Of a stretch of 64,000 nt of DNA, positions 36,752-47,837 are shown piece after piece; position 1 is the stretch's first letter; each line of letters starts with the position of its first letter. The stretch lies in the NCBI GenBank assembly GCA_964019655.1, contig CAXHTR010000002.1, forward strand, positions 527,475 through 591,474, given 5' to 3'. The stretch comes from Perkinsela sp. pyNocScin1 (Eukaryota > Euglenozoa > Kinetoplastea > Prokinetoplastida > Perkinselidae). The position numbers and the translations under genes are program-made. The notes beneath the pieces were generated by a model that saw nothing but the letters and a program-made list of their open reading frames with translations, was not told the DNA's origin and did not search any database.

Positions 36752-38345
36752 TGCTAATTTGCACCACAAAGTTAGATGATGATAGAAAAAAAAAACTCAA
36801 TGAAGACATAGTTGAATACAAAAACCATAGATCTCTTACGATAGCAGAATGATACCATAATACCGATCGTAGTGTACCATGCTACATACCCAAGCCGCAT
36901 GTATGCATTTCTTTGCTCGAATTGACATCAAGCATAGCTCGTATCTCATTTTGTATATCATAAACGAATGAGAGGCCTAAATACACCCAGAACAGTTGCC
37001 AAAGAACTCGTATGGCGAGAGTTTCTTTGTTTGTGAACCATTAATTCCTTCCATAGGCTATTCCACCAATGAAAGCGAGCCAAAAACATTTGTTCAAGGC
37101 GGGGACTCTATGTATGAGGATGCTAGGGCCACCACCTCAAAGAGAAAAATATTTGAGGACCACCTCCAGGGCAATCAAGGTTAGAAAAGCTGACTATGGA
37201 CGAACGGAACATAAGCCATACCAATTTTCGATGCCACCTTTGAGAACCACCACAGCCACCTCTGGTGGCGGTAGGCCAGCCTCAGAGAACCCCTGATTTA
37301 GGGTTAATCAGATCTCAAAGCCCCAGAGACTTGTCAGGTGGCCCGGATGAGCATGCAAATGATAAGAATGAATTGGAATTTAACCCAGATAAGGGCTACC
37401 CAGCTGGTCTTGGGACCTTTTTGTTCTGGAAAAGGTGGCCCTGGGGCCCTGACCGTGAGAACCCCTGGGGCAAAGCATAAACTTTTGAAGCTGCTGAGTA
37501 TTCCCACAATTTTTCAAGCTACCAGTAGATTACAGATAAAGCTTACAAAGCATGAATTCTTGGCGTTTTTTCTATCCACCAGTAAGTTTGCACGAATTCA
37601 TCAGACCGCAAGGTTGGGGCTCCCTACCATCAAAGTTGGCCGTGGCGAGTTTCAATGGCGGCACTTGCGTAGTCTGGAAGGCGAAATTAACGTTTGAGCA
37701 CTCAACTCAGCGAAAACTTCAAATCAGATCTTCGCTAAGAAAATCATCACTTCTAACTGACCAGTTACGGAATATCCATATCATAGGGGTGTGCTTGGAG
37801 TGCATGGAGTTTGAATGTCCGATCAGCGCTTCCAAAACACAAGATCGTTCAGAGCAAAGTAAGGGTAGGGGCGCGGTGAGGCATAGTCAGCCCGCGGCTG
37901 CTGAAGGGTATAAAAAGTCTTCTGCGAACTGGCTTTCGCACGCTGTGATTTGTAAGGACATAGAAGGCGGGTTGTATACCTAGTCAATATATCTCAAGCT
38001 TACTGAACCTAAATACAAAATCACCAATTGATGCACGGAAATGATTTCACCCACCGATTAGCTCTGATATGTGCACTGTATATCCTCATCATAGCAAGCT
38101 CATCTAATAGAACTAATCACTCAAAAGCGTAAACACACTTTAAGAAACCAACACAATCAAAAGCCTTTCAAGTTGCTGGTGAAAGCACGGTATGCGCACT
38201 GGATATCCTCATCATAACAAGTTTACCTTCGAAATCTTCCTCCACGGCATACCCATCAAAGCTAACCCAGCTGAGATTGAAAAATCCAGCCCTGCATTAG
38301 TGAATAAGGTCTTCAATCTGAGCACTTCCGAAAATCGGGTCGTCC

Positions 38346-38356
38346 GGAGTTGAACC
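38346..38356 (-). repeat. B-box-like sequence upstream of rDNA
   Basis: On the minus strand it reads GGTTCAACTCC, a perfect match to the pol III B-box consensus. No convincing A box or tRNA fold surrounds it. Together with copies at 32589, 38648, 47342 and in the 2.8-kb units it suggests scattered tRNA-derived fragments. Confidence 0.35.
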
Positions 38357-38647
38357 TGTGAAATTTGAGTTGATAAATATTTTCCCCTCAAACGCGAAGC
38401 CCGGAAATACTACCCCACGGCTCATCATGAACTGACTAAGAAAGCAACATAACACCCTTGAGACAGTGGATCTCGTCGCTCTGGTATAAGAGACAACGCG
38501 CTGGATCGGCCTCGGGGGTTCTCCGACCCCCAAAAAACTTCAAAATTTTTTTTCGAAATTTGGATGAAATTTTCGAGATCCGGCCGCGAGCTCGGCCCAG
38601 CTACCGAAAAACTGGCGAAATCAGTACCACCATAAATACCGACAAGC

Positions 38648-38659
38648 GGAGTTGAACTC
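38648..38659 (-). repeat. second B-box-like sequence upstream of rDNA
   Basis: On the minus strand it reads GAGTTCAACTCC, one base from the GAGTTCAATTCC that heads the dispersed repeat at 47342. Confidence 0.3.
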
Positions 38660-39155
38660 AAAACACGTATGATAAACCAAAAGTACAGTACCCTGAAAAT
38701 GCATTTTCTTCTCAAATGCTTAGACTAATTCAAAGCTTTTGCACCCTGACGCGCTCAACTGAGAATGATGTGAATTCCCCCCCTGTGCATACAAGAACTC
38801 GCGGTTTATTAGTGTTCATATAACAAAAATACGGTTTGGTCGCCCTATTTCAATATATAGCATACAACCATGTAAGCCAGTATGAGCATGTGGACGACTC
38901 GACCAGGTAAGGCAGCCCCCCAGCACGCGCTGGGTAGGCGCCCCACACACCTGAAATGTGCGATGCACAGCCACAACGTTGCGGTTCTCGCGCTTACAGA
39001 ATTCCGTCACACTATGAATTTCGAAAACACACTAAATTCATCGGTTGTTGACTTTATAAAAATATTACAGAGGGTGAGCACACGCCCCACAAAGTTGGGA
39101 GTGACACGCTGTTGTCACACACCTAAAAAAAATGGAAACCATATCCATGACAACA

Positions 39156-41133
39156 AACCTGGTTGATTCTGCCAGTAGTCATATGCTTGTTTCAAGGATT
39201 AAGCCATGCAAGCCTAAGAGTAACCTAACTAACACAGGAGGTCTGCGAACGGCTCATTATATCAGAGATGATTTACCGGGAGTATAGCAGCGCTCGCTGC
39301 CCAATGGATAACTTCGCGAAACGCGAAGCTAATACATGTACGACACGCAGGCTGCTCCACCGAAGCGCACTCGGCTAAACCCGCGTGCGCGGAGCGTCTG
39401 TGCGGATGGTTGCTACGAAGACCAGCGCCGCTCGCGCGGCAGAGTCTGAGAGCGATGAATCAGACCATTCAGCGAAAGCGCGCTTCGGCGCGCGAGTCCC
39501 GACAAGTCTCTGCCCTATCAGCTCTGATGGTACTGTATTGGACTACCATGGCGATAACGGGTACGGGGAATTAGGGTTCGATTCCGGAGAGGGAGCCTGA
39601 GAGATAGCTACCACTTCTACGGAGGGCAGCAGGCGCGTAAATTGCCCAATGCCAAATCGGCGAGGCAGCGAAGAAAAATAGCGATCCCGTTTTTTTAAAT
39701 CGGGAGTTGCAATGTGTGGTACGTAAACCCACCAACGAGTAACGATTGGAGGACAAGTCTGGTGCCAGCACCCGCGGTAATTCCAGCTCCAATAGCGTAT
39801 ATTAATGTTGCTGCTGTTAAAGGGTTCGTAGTTGGACTCGGGGCGCGCGGATGCCTGCACACTCGTGCTCGCTCTTGCGCGCCCCGTCACAGACGGAGCC
39901 GCGTTCCGCCGCGTGCCTTCACTGGTACACGGCACCCGCAAGGGATTCGAGTGCGACACACTCTTTGAACCGTCCGTCGTTCTCACCGTGAATAAAACAG
40001 CGTGTTCAAGGCAGCCGTTCGGCCGCATGACAAAGCATGGAATGACAGAGCATCGACCAGCTGGGCGTGCTTTTGTTGGTTTTACTACCTCGTTGGGTAA
40101 CTCGCCCCTGTTATTTTTGCTCTTCGGAGCAGATTGCAGGGACACGGGATTAACGGGGGTTGTCGGGGAAAACCGTATTCGGGCGTGAGAGGTGAAATTC
40201 TTAGACCGCCCGGGGACGAACTCAAGCGAAGGCAGTTTTCAAGTATACCTTCATCAATCAAGAACTAAAGTGTGGAGATCGAAGATGATTAGATACCATT
40301 GTAGTCCACCACTGCAAACGATGACGCCCATGGATCGGACAGTATTTTACTCCGATGGGATCTTTTCGGCACTGCTCCCCTTCAACGCGAAAGCTGAGGC
40401 TATGGTCTCATGGGGAAGTACGTTCGCAAGGCTGAAACTTAAAGAAATTGACGGAATGGCACCACCAGACGTGGAGTGTGCGGTTTAATTTGACTCAACA
40501 CGGGAAACCTTACCAGGACAGGACAACGGAATGATTGACAGATTGATAGCTCTTTCTTGATTCGTTTGACGGTGGTGCATGGCCGCTTTTGGTCGGTGAA
40601 GTGATTTGTTTGGTTGATTCCTTTAACGGACGAGACCCAATCCGCTTACTAGGTCCGTCATTATCTTTGGGGCTGTTTCTTCGGAGGCACGCTCGAAAAA
40701 TGGCGCGTCCTTCTTCGCGGCATTCCATGCGCCTTAGCATGGTGGCATTTTGGGCAACAGCAGGTCCGTGATGCTCCTAAATGTCCTGGGCGACACGCGC
40801 ACTACAATGACAAAGTGAATGAGTGAAACCTTCGGGTCCTGCTCCGAGAGGAGTGGGAAAACTTCGAAAACTATGTCGTGCTTGGGATCGAAGCTTGCAA
40901 TTATTCTTCTTGAACGAGGAATGTCTAGTAGACGCGCTTCATCAAAGCGCATTGACTACGTCCCTGCCATTTGTACACACCGCCCGTCGTTGTTACCGAT
41001 GTCAGTTGGATACAGATCAACGGAGCGTGCGCTGCCACCCCGGCGCCGCGCGCGAAGTTGATCGATATTCAACTAGTAGAGGAAGCAAAAGTCGTAACAA
41101 GGTAGCTGTAGGTGAACCTGCAGCTGGATCATT
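39156..41133 (+). rRNA. 18S (small-subunit) ribosomal RNA
   Basis: Starts AACCTGGTTGATTCTGCCAG and ends near GGATCATTA, about 1,978 nt. Universal blocks are in order: the 530 loop (39764-39777, with the kinetoplastid variant CACCCGCGG), GGTGAAATTCTTAGACCG near 40190, AAACTTAAAGAAATTGACGG near 40436, TGTACACACCGCCCGTCG near 40970, and AAGTCGTAACAAGGTAGC near 41090. The 3' end GAACCTGCAGCTGGATC also carries the kinetoplastid form. It is shorter than the about 2.2-kb trypanosomatid gene. GC-rich expansion segments are visible near 39360-39500 and 39835-39960. Ends are placed by homology, so may be off by a few bases. Confidence 0.97.
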
Positions 41134-41229
41134 ACGAAAGTATGGACTCTCCAATAGGGGAGGATACAAGTTTATTTAAACTGGAGTCACCTTCGGGTGG
41201 CGCCACCCATTTTCTGAAAATGGGGAACG
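41134..41229 (+). other. internal transcribed spacer 1
   Basis: Only about 95 nt separate the 18S end from the 5.8S start. It includes a short hairpin, CACCTTCGGGTGGCG-like, near 41190. This is very short for a kinetoplastid, where ITS1 is usually several hundred bases. Confidence 0.8.
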
Positions 41230-41400
41230 AACAACTCATAACAGTGGATGTCTTGGCTCCCTAGTCGATGAAGGACGCGGCGACATGCGATAACTCGTAT
41301 GCATTGCAGAATCAAGCGTATTACCAAGACTTTGAACGCAGCCTGTGTGCTCGCCAGTTCTCTGGCGCTGCACGCCCGCGCTTCAGTGCCGGTACCGAGT
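41230..41400 (+). rRNA. 5.8S ribosomal RNA
   Basis: Recognised from GTGGATGTCTTGGCTCC, GATGAAGGACGCGGCGACATGCGATAA, TTGCAGAATC and TTTGAACGCA, the standard order of 5.8S. A GC-rich hairpin follows. About 170 nt, as in trypanosomatids. The 3' end is approximate because the spacer after it is short. Confidence 0.92.
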
Positions 41401-41458
41401 TTGGGGGCGCACGCGACCCCGCAGATGTGGTTCTGATTGCTGAACCCTGAAAAGAAAA
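41401..41458 (+). other. internal transcribed spacer 2
   Basis: At most about 60 nt lie between the probable 5.8S end and the 28S start. Ends are uncertain by 10-20 nt on each side. Confidence 0.6.
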
Positions 41459-42727
41459 CAACTTCAAGGCCTGAGGCGCGGTCGACCACCCGCTGAACTT
41501 AAGCATATCATTAAGCGGAGGAAAAGAAAACAACCGTGATCCCCGTAGTAGCGGCGAGCGAAGTGGGGCCAGCCCAATCCGAATCTTTCTTGAGAAAGAG
41601 TTGTGGAGTATGGACGGCGCTTGGGGGCCTCGCACGAAAGTCTTCCTGGAATGGAGCGCCAGAGAGGGTGATAGCCCCGTGTGCGTGCGAGAAACCTGAT
41701 AGAAGCGCCGCTCCGGAGAGTAGTACTGCTTGGGAGTGCAGTGCGAACGGCAGGTATACCTCTGCCAAGGCTAAATATCATAGGGAGACCGATAGCGAAC
41801 AAGTAGCGTGAGCGAAAGATGAAAAGCACTTTGGAGAGAGAGTGAAACAGCACCTGAAGCTGTTATGAGGTAAGGAGTGGATCACTATCCAAGGGGCGCT
41901 GATGCTAGTTGGTTTACCGGCTGGCCGCTCGGCGCCTCACGCCTGCCGCCGCCCGACTGTCCCGGATGCGGCCTCCCCGGAGGCGCGCGTCGCACGGGAA
42001 CGGGAGGGCGGACTTCCTCGCGCTCTATCAGATTTCTGATTGTGTGGGGCAGGCTTCGAGACCGACTCTTCTGTCGGCGATGGGATTCACTCGCCCGTCT
42101 TGAAACACGGACCAAGGAGTCTAACAAGTGTGCGAGTCATCTACCTTCACGGTACGTGGCGCACTGAAAGGGCAGTCCGTTTGTGCGGATGTCGTGCCAT
42201 TTTCTTTAAGAGATGCAGCACGGGCCGAGCCTCGGCGATGGGCCAGGGCGTTGCGCCTGAGCATATATGTTGGGACCCGAAAGGTGGTGACCTATGCCTG
42301 AATAGGATGAAGCCGAGGGAAACCTTGGTGGAGGTCCGCAGCGATGTTGACGTGCAAATCACTCGTTTGATTTGGGTATAGGGGCGAAAGACTCATCGAA
42401 CCACCTAGTAGCTGGTTCACCCCGAAGTTTCCCTCAGGATAGCTGGTGACAGTTGAGTAGTCGTGTGCGGTAAAGCAAATGATTAGAGGAATTGGCGGGC
42501 GTAGCCCCGTTGACCTATTCTCAAACTTTAAACGTGCACCGCGCGTGCGCTTGCTTCTGTGAAGCGCGCGCCCGATTGTGTCACTTAGTGGGCCTCTTTC
42601 GGTAAGCGGAACAGGCGATGCGGAATGCTCCGCAAGTGGACTTAAGGCGCCCAAGTGTAGGCTCATAGATACCATGAAGGGTGTTCGTTGATCTAGACAG
42701 CAGGACGGTGGCCATGGAAGTCGGAAT

Positions 42728-42761
<34 letters not shown>

Positions 42762-43751
42762 TCAACCAGCCCCGAAAATGGATGGCGCTCAAGCCTACCG
42801 CCGACAGTCCACCGTGACGGTTGCGACCGAGGGTGTCGAAACCTCCGTCACGTGTAGGGGTGCGTGAACGCAAAGCTGCGAAGCCTGTGGCGTGAGCCTC
42901 GGTGGAGCTGCGTTTAGTGCAGATCTTGGTTGTAGTAGCGAATATTCAACTGTGGATTCACACGAACGATCGTTGAAGGCTGAAGTGGGGAAGGGTTTCG
43001 TGTCAACGGCGATCGGACACGAGTGACTCGGTACTAAAGCCAGCGTTGAACCGTCTTCGAAAGATTTTATGGGTAGCGCCGTAAGGCGCTCACTCTAAAA
43101 TAGTGGCTGAAAGTATGGCAGGCTTAATATTCCTGCAGCCGATCATGGGAGCATGGCGGCGACGCTTCCGACAAGACTGGCGACGGTGTGCGCCCGGCCC
43201 GGGAGAGTTCTCTTTTCTTCTGAATGGCTTCGGCCCCCGGCGAGTTCGCGTCGAGCGGAGACCTGGGAGGCGCGCCAGCAGAGCCCCGCAATTGCGCAGG
43301 GTAGGGAACCGGGCGCCCGCCTACGAAAAAGCCAGTGGCGTTACGTCTCCCGATGACGGGCCGTACCCATATCCGCATCCGGTCCCCAAGCTTTGAAAGC
43401 TCTAGCCAGTAGAACAAGGTAGTCTAAGGGAAGTCGGCAAATTGGATGTGTAAGCTCGCGAGAAACATTGGCTCTGAAGGCAAAGCCGCCGCGGCCGCCT
43501 CAGCCTGTTTGGGATTGCAGAGGAAGGTGTTCCCGCAAGGGGATACTCACCGAAACAATCACCAGCATCCTGAGTTGCCCTAACGGGCACGGAATAACCG
43601 CGGCGGCGCTGAATTGCTGTTTCAGAACTGCTTATCCAGGGGAATCCAACTGTATAATTAAAACACAGGCTTGCGACGCAGATAAGGTCTGTTTGACGCA
43701 AGCTGATTTCTGCCCAGTGCTCTGAATGTCAATGTGACGAGATTCACCTAC

Positions 43752-43808
<57 letters not shown>

Positions 43809-44514
43809 TTCTAATTAGAGACGCGCATGAATGGATTAATGAGATTCCCACTGTCCCTAGCTACCATCTAGCGAACCAACTGCGTCAAGGGAACGGTCTT
43901 GAATGATTAAGCGGGGAAAGAAGACCCTGTTGAGTTTGACTCCAGTCTCAGTTTGTCGGGCGGCATAGGAGGTGTAGTCATAGGTGGGAGGTGCAAACCG
44001 GTTCTGAAAAACCACTTCTTCTATCGTTACTCTGCAAATTCAATGGTAAAGCGCAGGGGGTTAGCCCCTTCGAGGGCCTTCGACTCCGCCCCTCGCGGGC
44101 GGGGCAACTTCCCTTTTGTAGCACTAACTCCATTTCTTTTAGATTTGGGGGAGCTTCCGTTTGGAAACCAGACTGAGATGGGGAGTTTGGCTGGGGCGGC
44201 ATATCTGCTAAACAACAACGCAGGTGTCCTAAGGCGAGCTCAGTGAGGACAGAAACCTCACGTAGAGCACAAGGGCAAAAGCTCGCTTGATCTTCGACTT
44301 TCAGTACTAGTCGAGAAAGTGAAAGCTTGGCCAGCGATCCTTTGAGCACGTACATTGAGGTATAATGCCAGAGGTGTCATAAAAATTACCACAGGGATAA
44401 CTGGCTTGTGGCAGCCAAGCGTTCCTAGCGACGTTGCCGTTTGATCCTTCGATGTCGGCTCTTCCTAGCCTTGCGCCGCAGCAGACGCAAAGGGTCGGAT
44501 TGTTCACCCGGATG

Positions 44515-44558
<44 letters not shown>

Positions 44559-44985
44559 TTACCCTACTTAATCGTACACATCAACAATAGGCGCTCCGAG
44601 GGTAATGCGAAGTAGTACGAGAGGAACTTTCGTTTCGCCTCACTGGCAACCGCGGTCCCCCGAACGGGGGCGCCGCAACGCTACCAGGCGATGATTCACA
44701 GCTGAACGCCTCTTAAGCTGGAAATCAATCCCGAAGAGGGCCTCCCTCCGTTTGGAGGAACTGGTTCCGAAGTGTCGGCCGAGTACAGTAGCCTATTTGG
44801 TAGGTGATCGGCGGCTCGTCAGAGCGACAGTAAAGTACGAGTAGGTACCATGTCCCACCTGGAGCAGACGACTCCAGATGCACAGCCAGGTATACGTGCT
44901 GGAGGAATTTAGGTTCCGACTCACTGAGCCTGTGTATGTGCCAATAGGTGCGAAACAAATTTGAAAGGGGGAGAGTCACACACCT
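41459..44985 (+). rRNA. 28S (large-subunit) ribosomal RNA region
   Basis: Starts near CAACTTCAAGGCCTGAGG with ACCCGCTGAACTTAAGCATA just inside. Landmarks in order: GGGACCCGAAAGGTGGTGACC near 42270, GTGTAACAACTCACCTGCCGAATC near 42740, GGCGGGAGTAACTATGACTCTC near 43765, CCTCGATGTCGGCTCTTCC near 44450, the sarcin-ricin loop AGTACGAGAGGAAC near 44613, and GCTGAACGCCTCT near 44702. About 3.5 kb. In trypanosomatids this region is cut into two large and several small RNAs; I cannot place such cuts by eye, and the total length leaves little room for spacers. The 3' end is estimated. Confidence 0.93.
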
Positions 44986-47154
44986 CGGGGATAGGGGTGA
45001 TGTGACGTTATTTTTTGTGGAGGGTGGGTGTCCTGGATGTAGGTGGACGTGGACATGGAGAGAATGTGGTTGGAGGGAGAGAAATGAGACAATGTCTGCG
45101 AAGTTGGAATAAGTATTGAGTGTGAAGATTGCACATGCTGAGATGGATGAGTTACTGATGGGGATGGAAGGGAAGGGAGGTCATCTATTATGCATGTTCG
45201 AGCCGAGCGTTGATCTCATTGTGCTTTCCGAGTGCTCGTCATTGAGAATTTCGTGTGATAAGCTCAAGATGATGAGGGGGTTTGAGAAAGCCTGTGCCGT
45301 GATGGGCGCCTTGATGTGCACTGGGATTATTTCGTAAAAGTAGCAGTCCTGATTCATCTCCGTATTCAATTTAGGGATGCATCTGTAGCATGGTAGCTCC
45401 TTGGCAGTCGTAGATAAGGCATGGGCATCAGAGGAGTGACACTTTTTGGATCAATTTCTGACAGTTTCAGTTGAAGCAGATTCGTATCATCGATATGGAA
45501 ATAGGGGGAAAGAATAACCTGTGATGGTTGCTTTTGTATTTAATATCCGTATGACTCAAGAATATGGAAGTGCGGTAAAATGAGAATGGGGGATAGTGGC
45601 TCATTGTATTTAATGTTAATGTTGATGAAGGTGGAGATCAGATGTTCGTACCACTTAAAAGTCAGTCGATGTATAATACGACTCTGAATTTCATTCGGCA
45701 AACTTTCACACCTTTTTGGTGAGAAAATATATCAGGAGTGCTGCAGGTAAGTTCTTATGCATTCTGAGGAGATGAACTTGGTTTAGTTTGTTGAATGTCA
45801 CAGAGAAAGGCAACGGGGATGAAAAATGAAGGTGGAAAGCAGAACGATGATTGTTTGATCCTTATTAATTGAGGGAGAGAGATATTTTCATGCATATATT
45901 GATTTCGATTGGGATTTGAGTGACCTGATAGTCATGTGATGGACATTAGCTGTCTTGTATGCATCCAGTGCACATGTGCGTCAAAAGTCTAAGTGCAGGG
46001 AGAGAGATGAAGAGGGAGAGTGTCGAGGTACCTTTGACGGGAATAATGAGTACACTGATGATGAATTTGTTTGAAGTTGGTGTGCCTTCTTCGATGGAAG
46101 CCGATGTTCATAGTCTTGGACATGTGTGAAGGAAATGGTGCATATAACTTTGGTGAGTGGGTATAGAAGTTGCAATGTGGTTGGGTTGCTTCGAATGCCA
46201 GGCTCACGTGAGCTATCGTTTTCAAAGTTTTATCTTTGAAGCTGCTTTACAGGGCCTGTTAATCTCCTTGAATCCAAGATCAGTGATTTTGTTGATTTGA
46301 GTGGAAATTCAGTGGAATCTGTGATTGTTAGAAACTCAAACTCTTTACGATGATCAATGCTTTGGTTTTGCTTGATTAAGCTTTGATGGGCATTGTCAAT
46401 GTAAGCCTGCAATATGGAGGGTTGAGCAGGATTTACGTGATAAAGTTCAAAGGATATGATTGGCTTGTCGTTTTCTCCAGAGCTTGATGTACGTGCGTAT
46501 TGCATGGTTGAAGTTGACTTTGGATTATGCAGGCAAGAGTGTGGGTGTTTGAGAAAGCTATTTCCTGAAGGTTTATGAAGCAAGTGAATGGTAATCGTTT
46601 ACTTTTCAGGATGGGACGGTGATTATCTTCAAATTCAGTGCATATTGAGGAAGTATTTGGCTGCTATTATGCTATGTAGATTTCGATATAATTTCACAGT
46701 TAATTTTTCAGAAAGAGAAGATAGAGACAATTCTGATGGGTAAAATGAGTTCAAAGCTCATGTTCTGAAGGGCCACATAGCTATTCGTTTTAAGACTATC
46801 GTATTTGAGTGGAAGCATGATGTGTGGGGGTGCGACAGATGTTCAATGTGAATAAAACCTTCATCATTGTCAAAAGAACCTCACAGTTGAGAGCAGCTTG
46901 AGCAAGAGTTATGTGAGTATCGCATTATTTCATTTTGTTTTCATTTTAGTCATCGTTTGTATTGCCATTTCATCGGAAGATGACTAAGATCGATGGATGG
47001 GCCTCATTTTCAAGTTTTTTGATTTTTAGACGATGTTAGGAGGGATAAACCTTGTATTTGAATGTTATTTGATGGGAACATTCTCACTCTGAATGGAATT
47101 ATGCCTTTTTGATCCTTTATATGGAAAGATGCATATGAGAGAGCATCCCGAGTC
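44986..47154. other. post-rDNA spacer, C-poor and G/T-rich on the plus strand
   Basis: No gene is recognised in 2.2 kb. From about 45010 the plus strand is rich in G, A and T but poor in C, for example around 45010-45200 and 45570-45900. The skew fades towards 47000. The longest open frames are under 120 codons and unrecognised. It may include the 3' external spacer and terminator of the rRNA transcript. Confidence 0.6.
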
Positions 47155-47290
47155 CCAGGGTATAAAGTCGCAAAAAATTCACCTGAACAATATACCCTGG
47201 GGTACGACTTTAGACCCTGGGATTTAGACGGTACCCCAGGGTATATTGTTCTATATGCGACATTATACCCTGGTGCGACTTTATACCCTG
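47155..47290. repeat. nested palindrome containing TATACCCTGG repeats
   Basis: A perfect 20-bp inverted repeat pairs 47185-47204 with 47232-47251 around a 27-bp loop. Outside it a second pair, 47155-47172 and 47256-47273, matches at 17 of 18 positions. The whole forms an about 119-bp cruciform-capable structure. The arms are built from the same CGACTTTATACCCTGG word that is repeated at 47699-47835. Confidence 0.85.
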
Positions 47291-47341
47291 GGGTCTAAAG
47301 TTTTGATGCTTGGATGAAAAAAATATTTACTCAAAAATCCC

Positions 47342-47625
47342 GAGTTCAATTCCGGGTGGCCTGCTTTTCCGTTATACAATAGAAAAAAGGGGTAAAAGAT
47401 TAGATCCAAGCACCGGGCGTAGCCCGGTGCGTTCGAGGCATGCAATGACAGGAAGAAAGAAAAGGTAAAGCCAAGGCCAAGCAACGGGCGTAGCCCGGTG
47501 CGTTCAATACCTGCTGCGAAGCTGCTATGGACTGCATTGAAGCCCGGCAGCAGGAAAAGCGCCGCAGGCAAAGCGCCGCAGGCGGGGGCCCGGGGCCGGA
47601 ACGGCCCCGAAATCAATATGATAAA
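47342..47625 (+). repeat. dispersed tRNA-like/GC-rich element, copy 2
   Basis: Starts with a T-arm-like CCCGAGTTCAATTCCGGG, then AAAAAAGGGGTAAAAG, two copies of CGGGCGTAGCCCGGTGCGTTC (about 47413 and 47487; the core is a 14-nt hairpin), a CGCCGCAGGC repeat, a GGGGCCCGGGGCCGG segment, and CCCCGAAATCAATATGATAAAA. The blocks match copy 1 at 32730-32905 in order. The element sits exactly between two TATACCCTGG repeat clusters. Confidence 0.6.
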
Positions 47626-47698
47626 AATGTATTATGATAACACAGCGGTATTTCACTGAGACTGATTCGATTCTAGACACACGTGTTTATGGTGGATA

Positions 47699-47835
47699 CG
47701 ACTTTATACCCTGGTGCGACTTTATACCCTGGGAGCACGCGACTTTATACTCTGGGGTTCCGCCATGGCGGTAGAGCACGACTTTATACCCTGGTGCGAC
47801 TTTATACCCTGGGGCCACGCGACTTTATACCCTGG
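47699..47835 (+). repeat. array of CGACTTTATACCCTGG repeats
   Basis: Six copies of CGACTTTATACCCTGG, one with a single change (TATACTCTGG), arranged with spacers of 1 to about 30 bp, including TG and short GC-rich links. Not a CRISPR: the spacers are short and irregular and the host is eukaryotic. Confidence 0.85.
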
Positions 47836-47837
47836 AA

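Larger units (their letters stand above)
36752..39155. other. 2.4-kb spacer upstream of the rDNA
   Basis: No gene is secure. The sequence changes character at about 37000: GGC- and CCACC-rich words recur to about 37480, and a single TTAGGG occurs at 37300. A 143-codon frame (37552-37983) is open but unrecognised. Two B-box-like sequences lie on the minus strand (38346, 38648). The region should contain the rRNA promoter and 5' external spacer; RNA polymerase I promoters in kinetoplastids are too poorly conserved to place by eye. Confidence 0.5.

Noticed and set aside
37298-37310. Telomere repeat TTAGGG
   Set aside because: Only a single copy; no tandem run.
37552-37983. 143-codon ORF upstream of the rDNA
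   Set aside because: No recognised motif and located in a spacer with repeat-like sequence. Possible but not supported.
39543-44979. Many ORFs of 60-200 codons within the rRNA genes
   Set aside because: They lie in highly conserved rRNA sequence and are chance frames.
47699-47835. CRISPR-like repeat array
   Set aside because: Spacers are short and irregular, the repeat also occurs inverted nearby, and the genome is eukaryotic.
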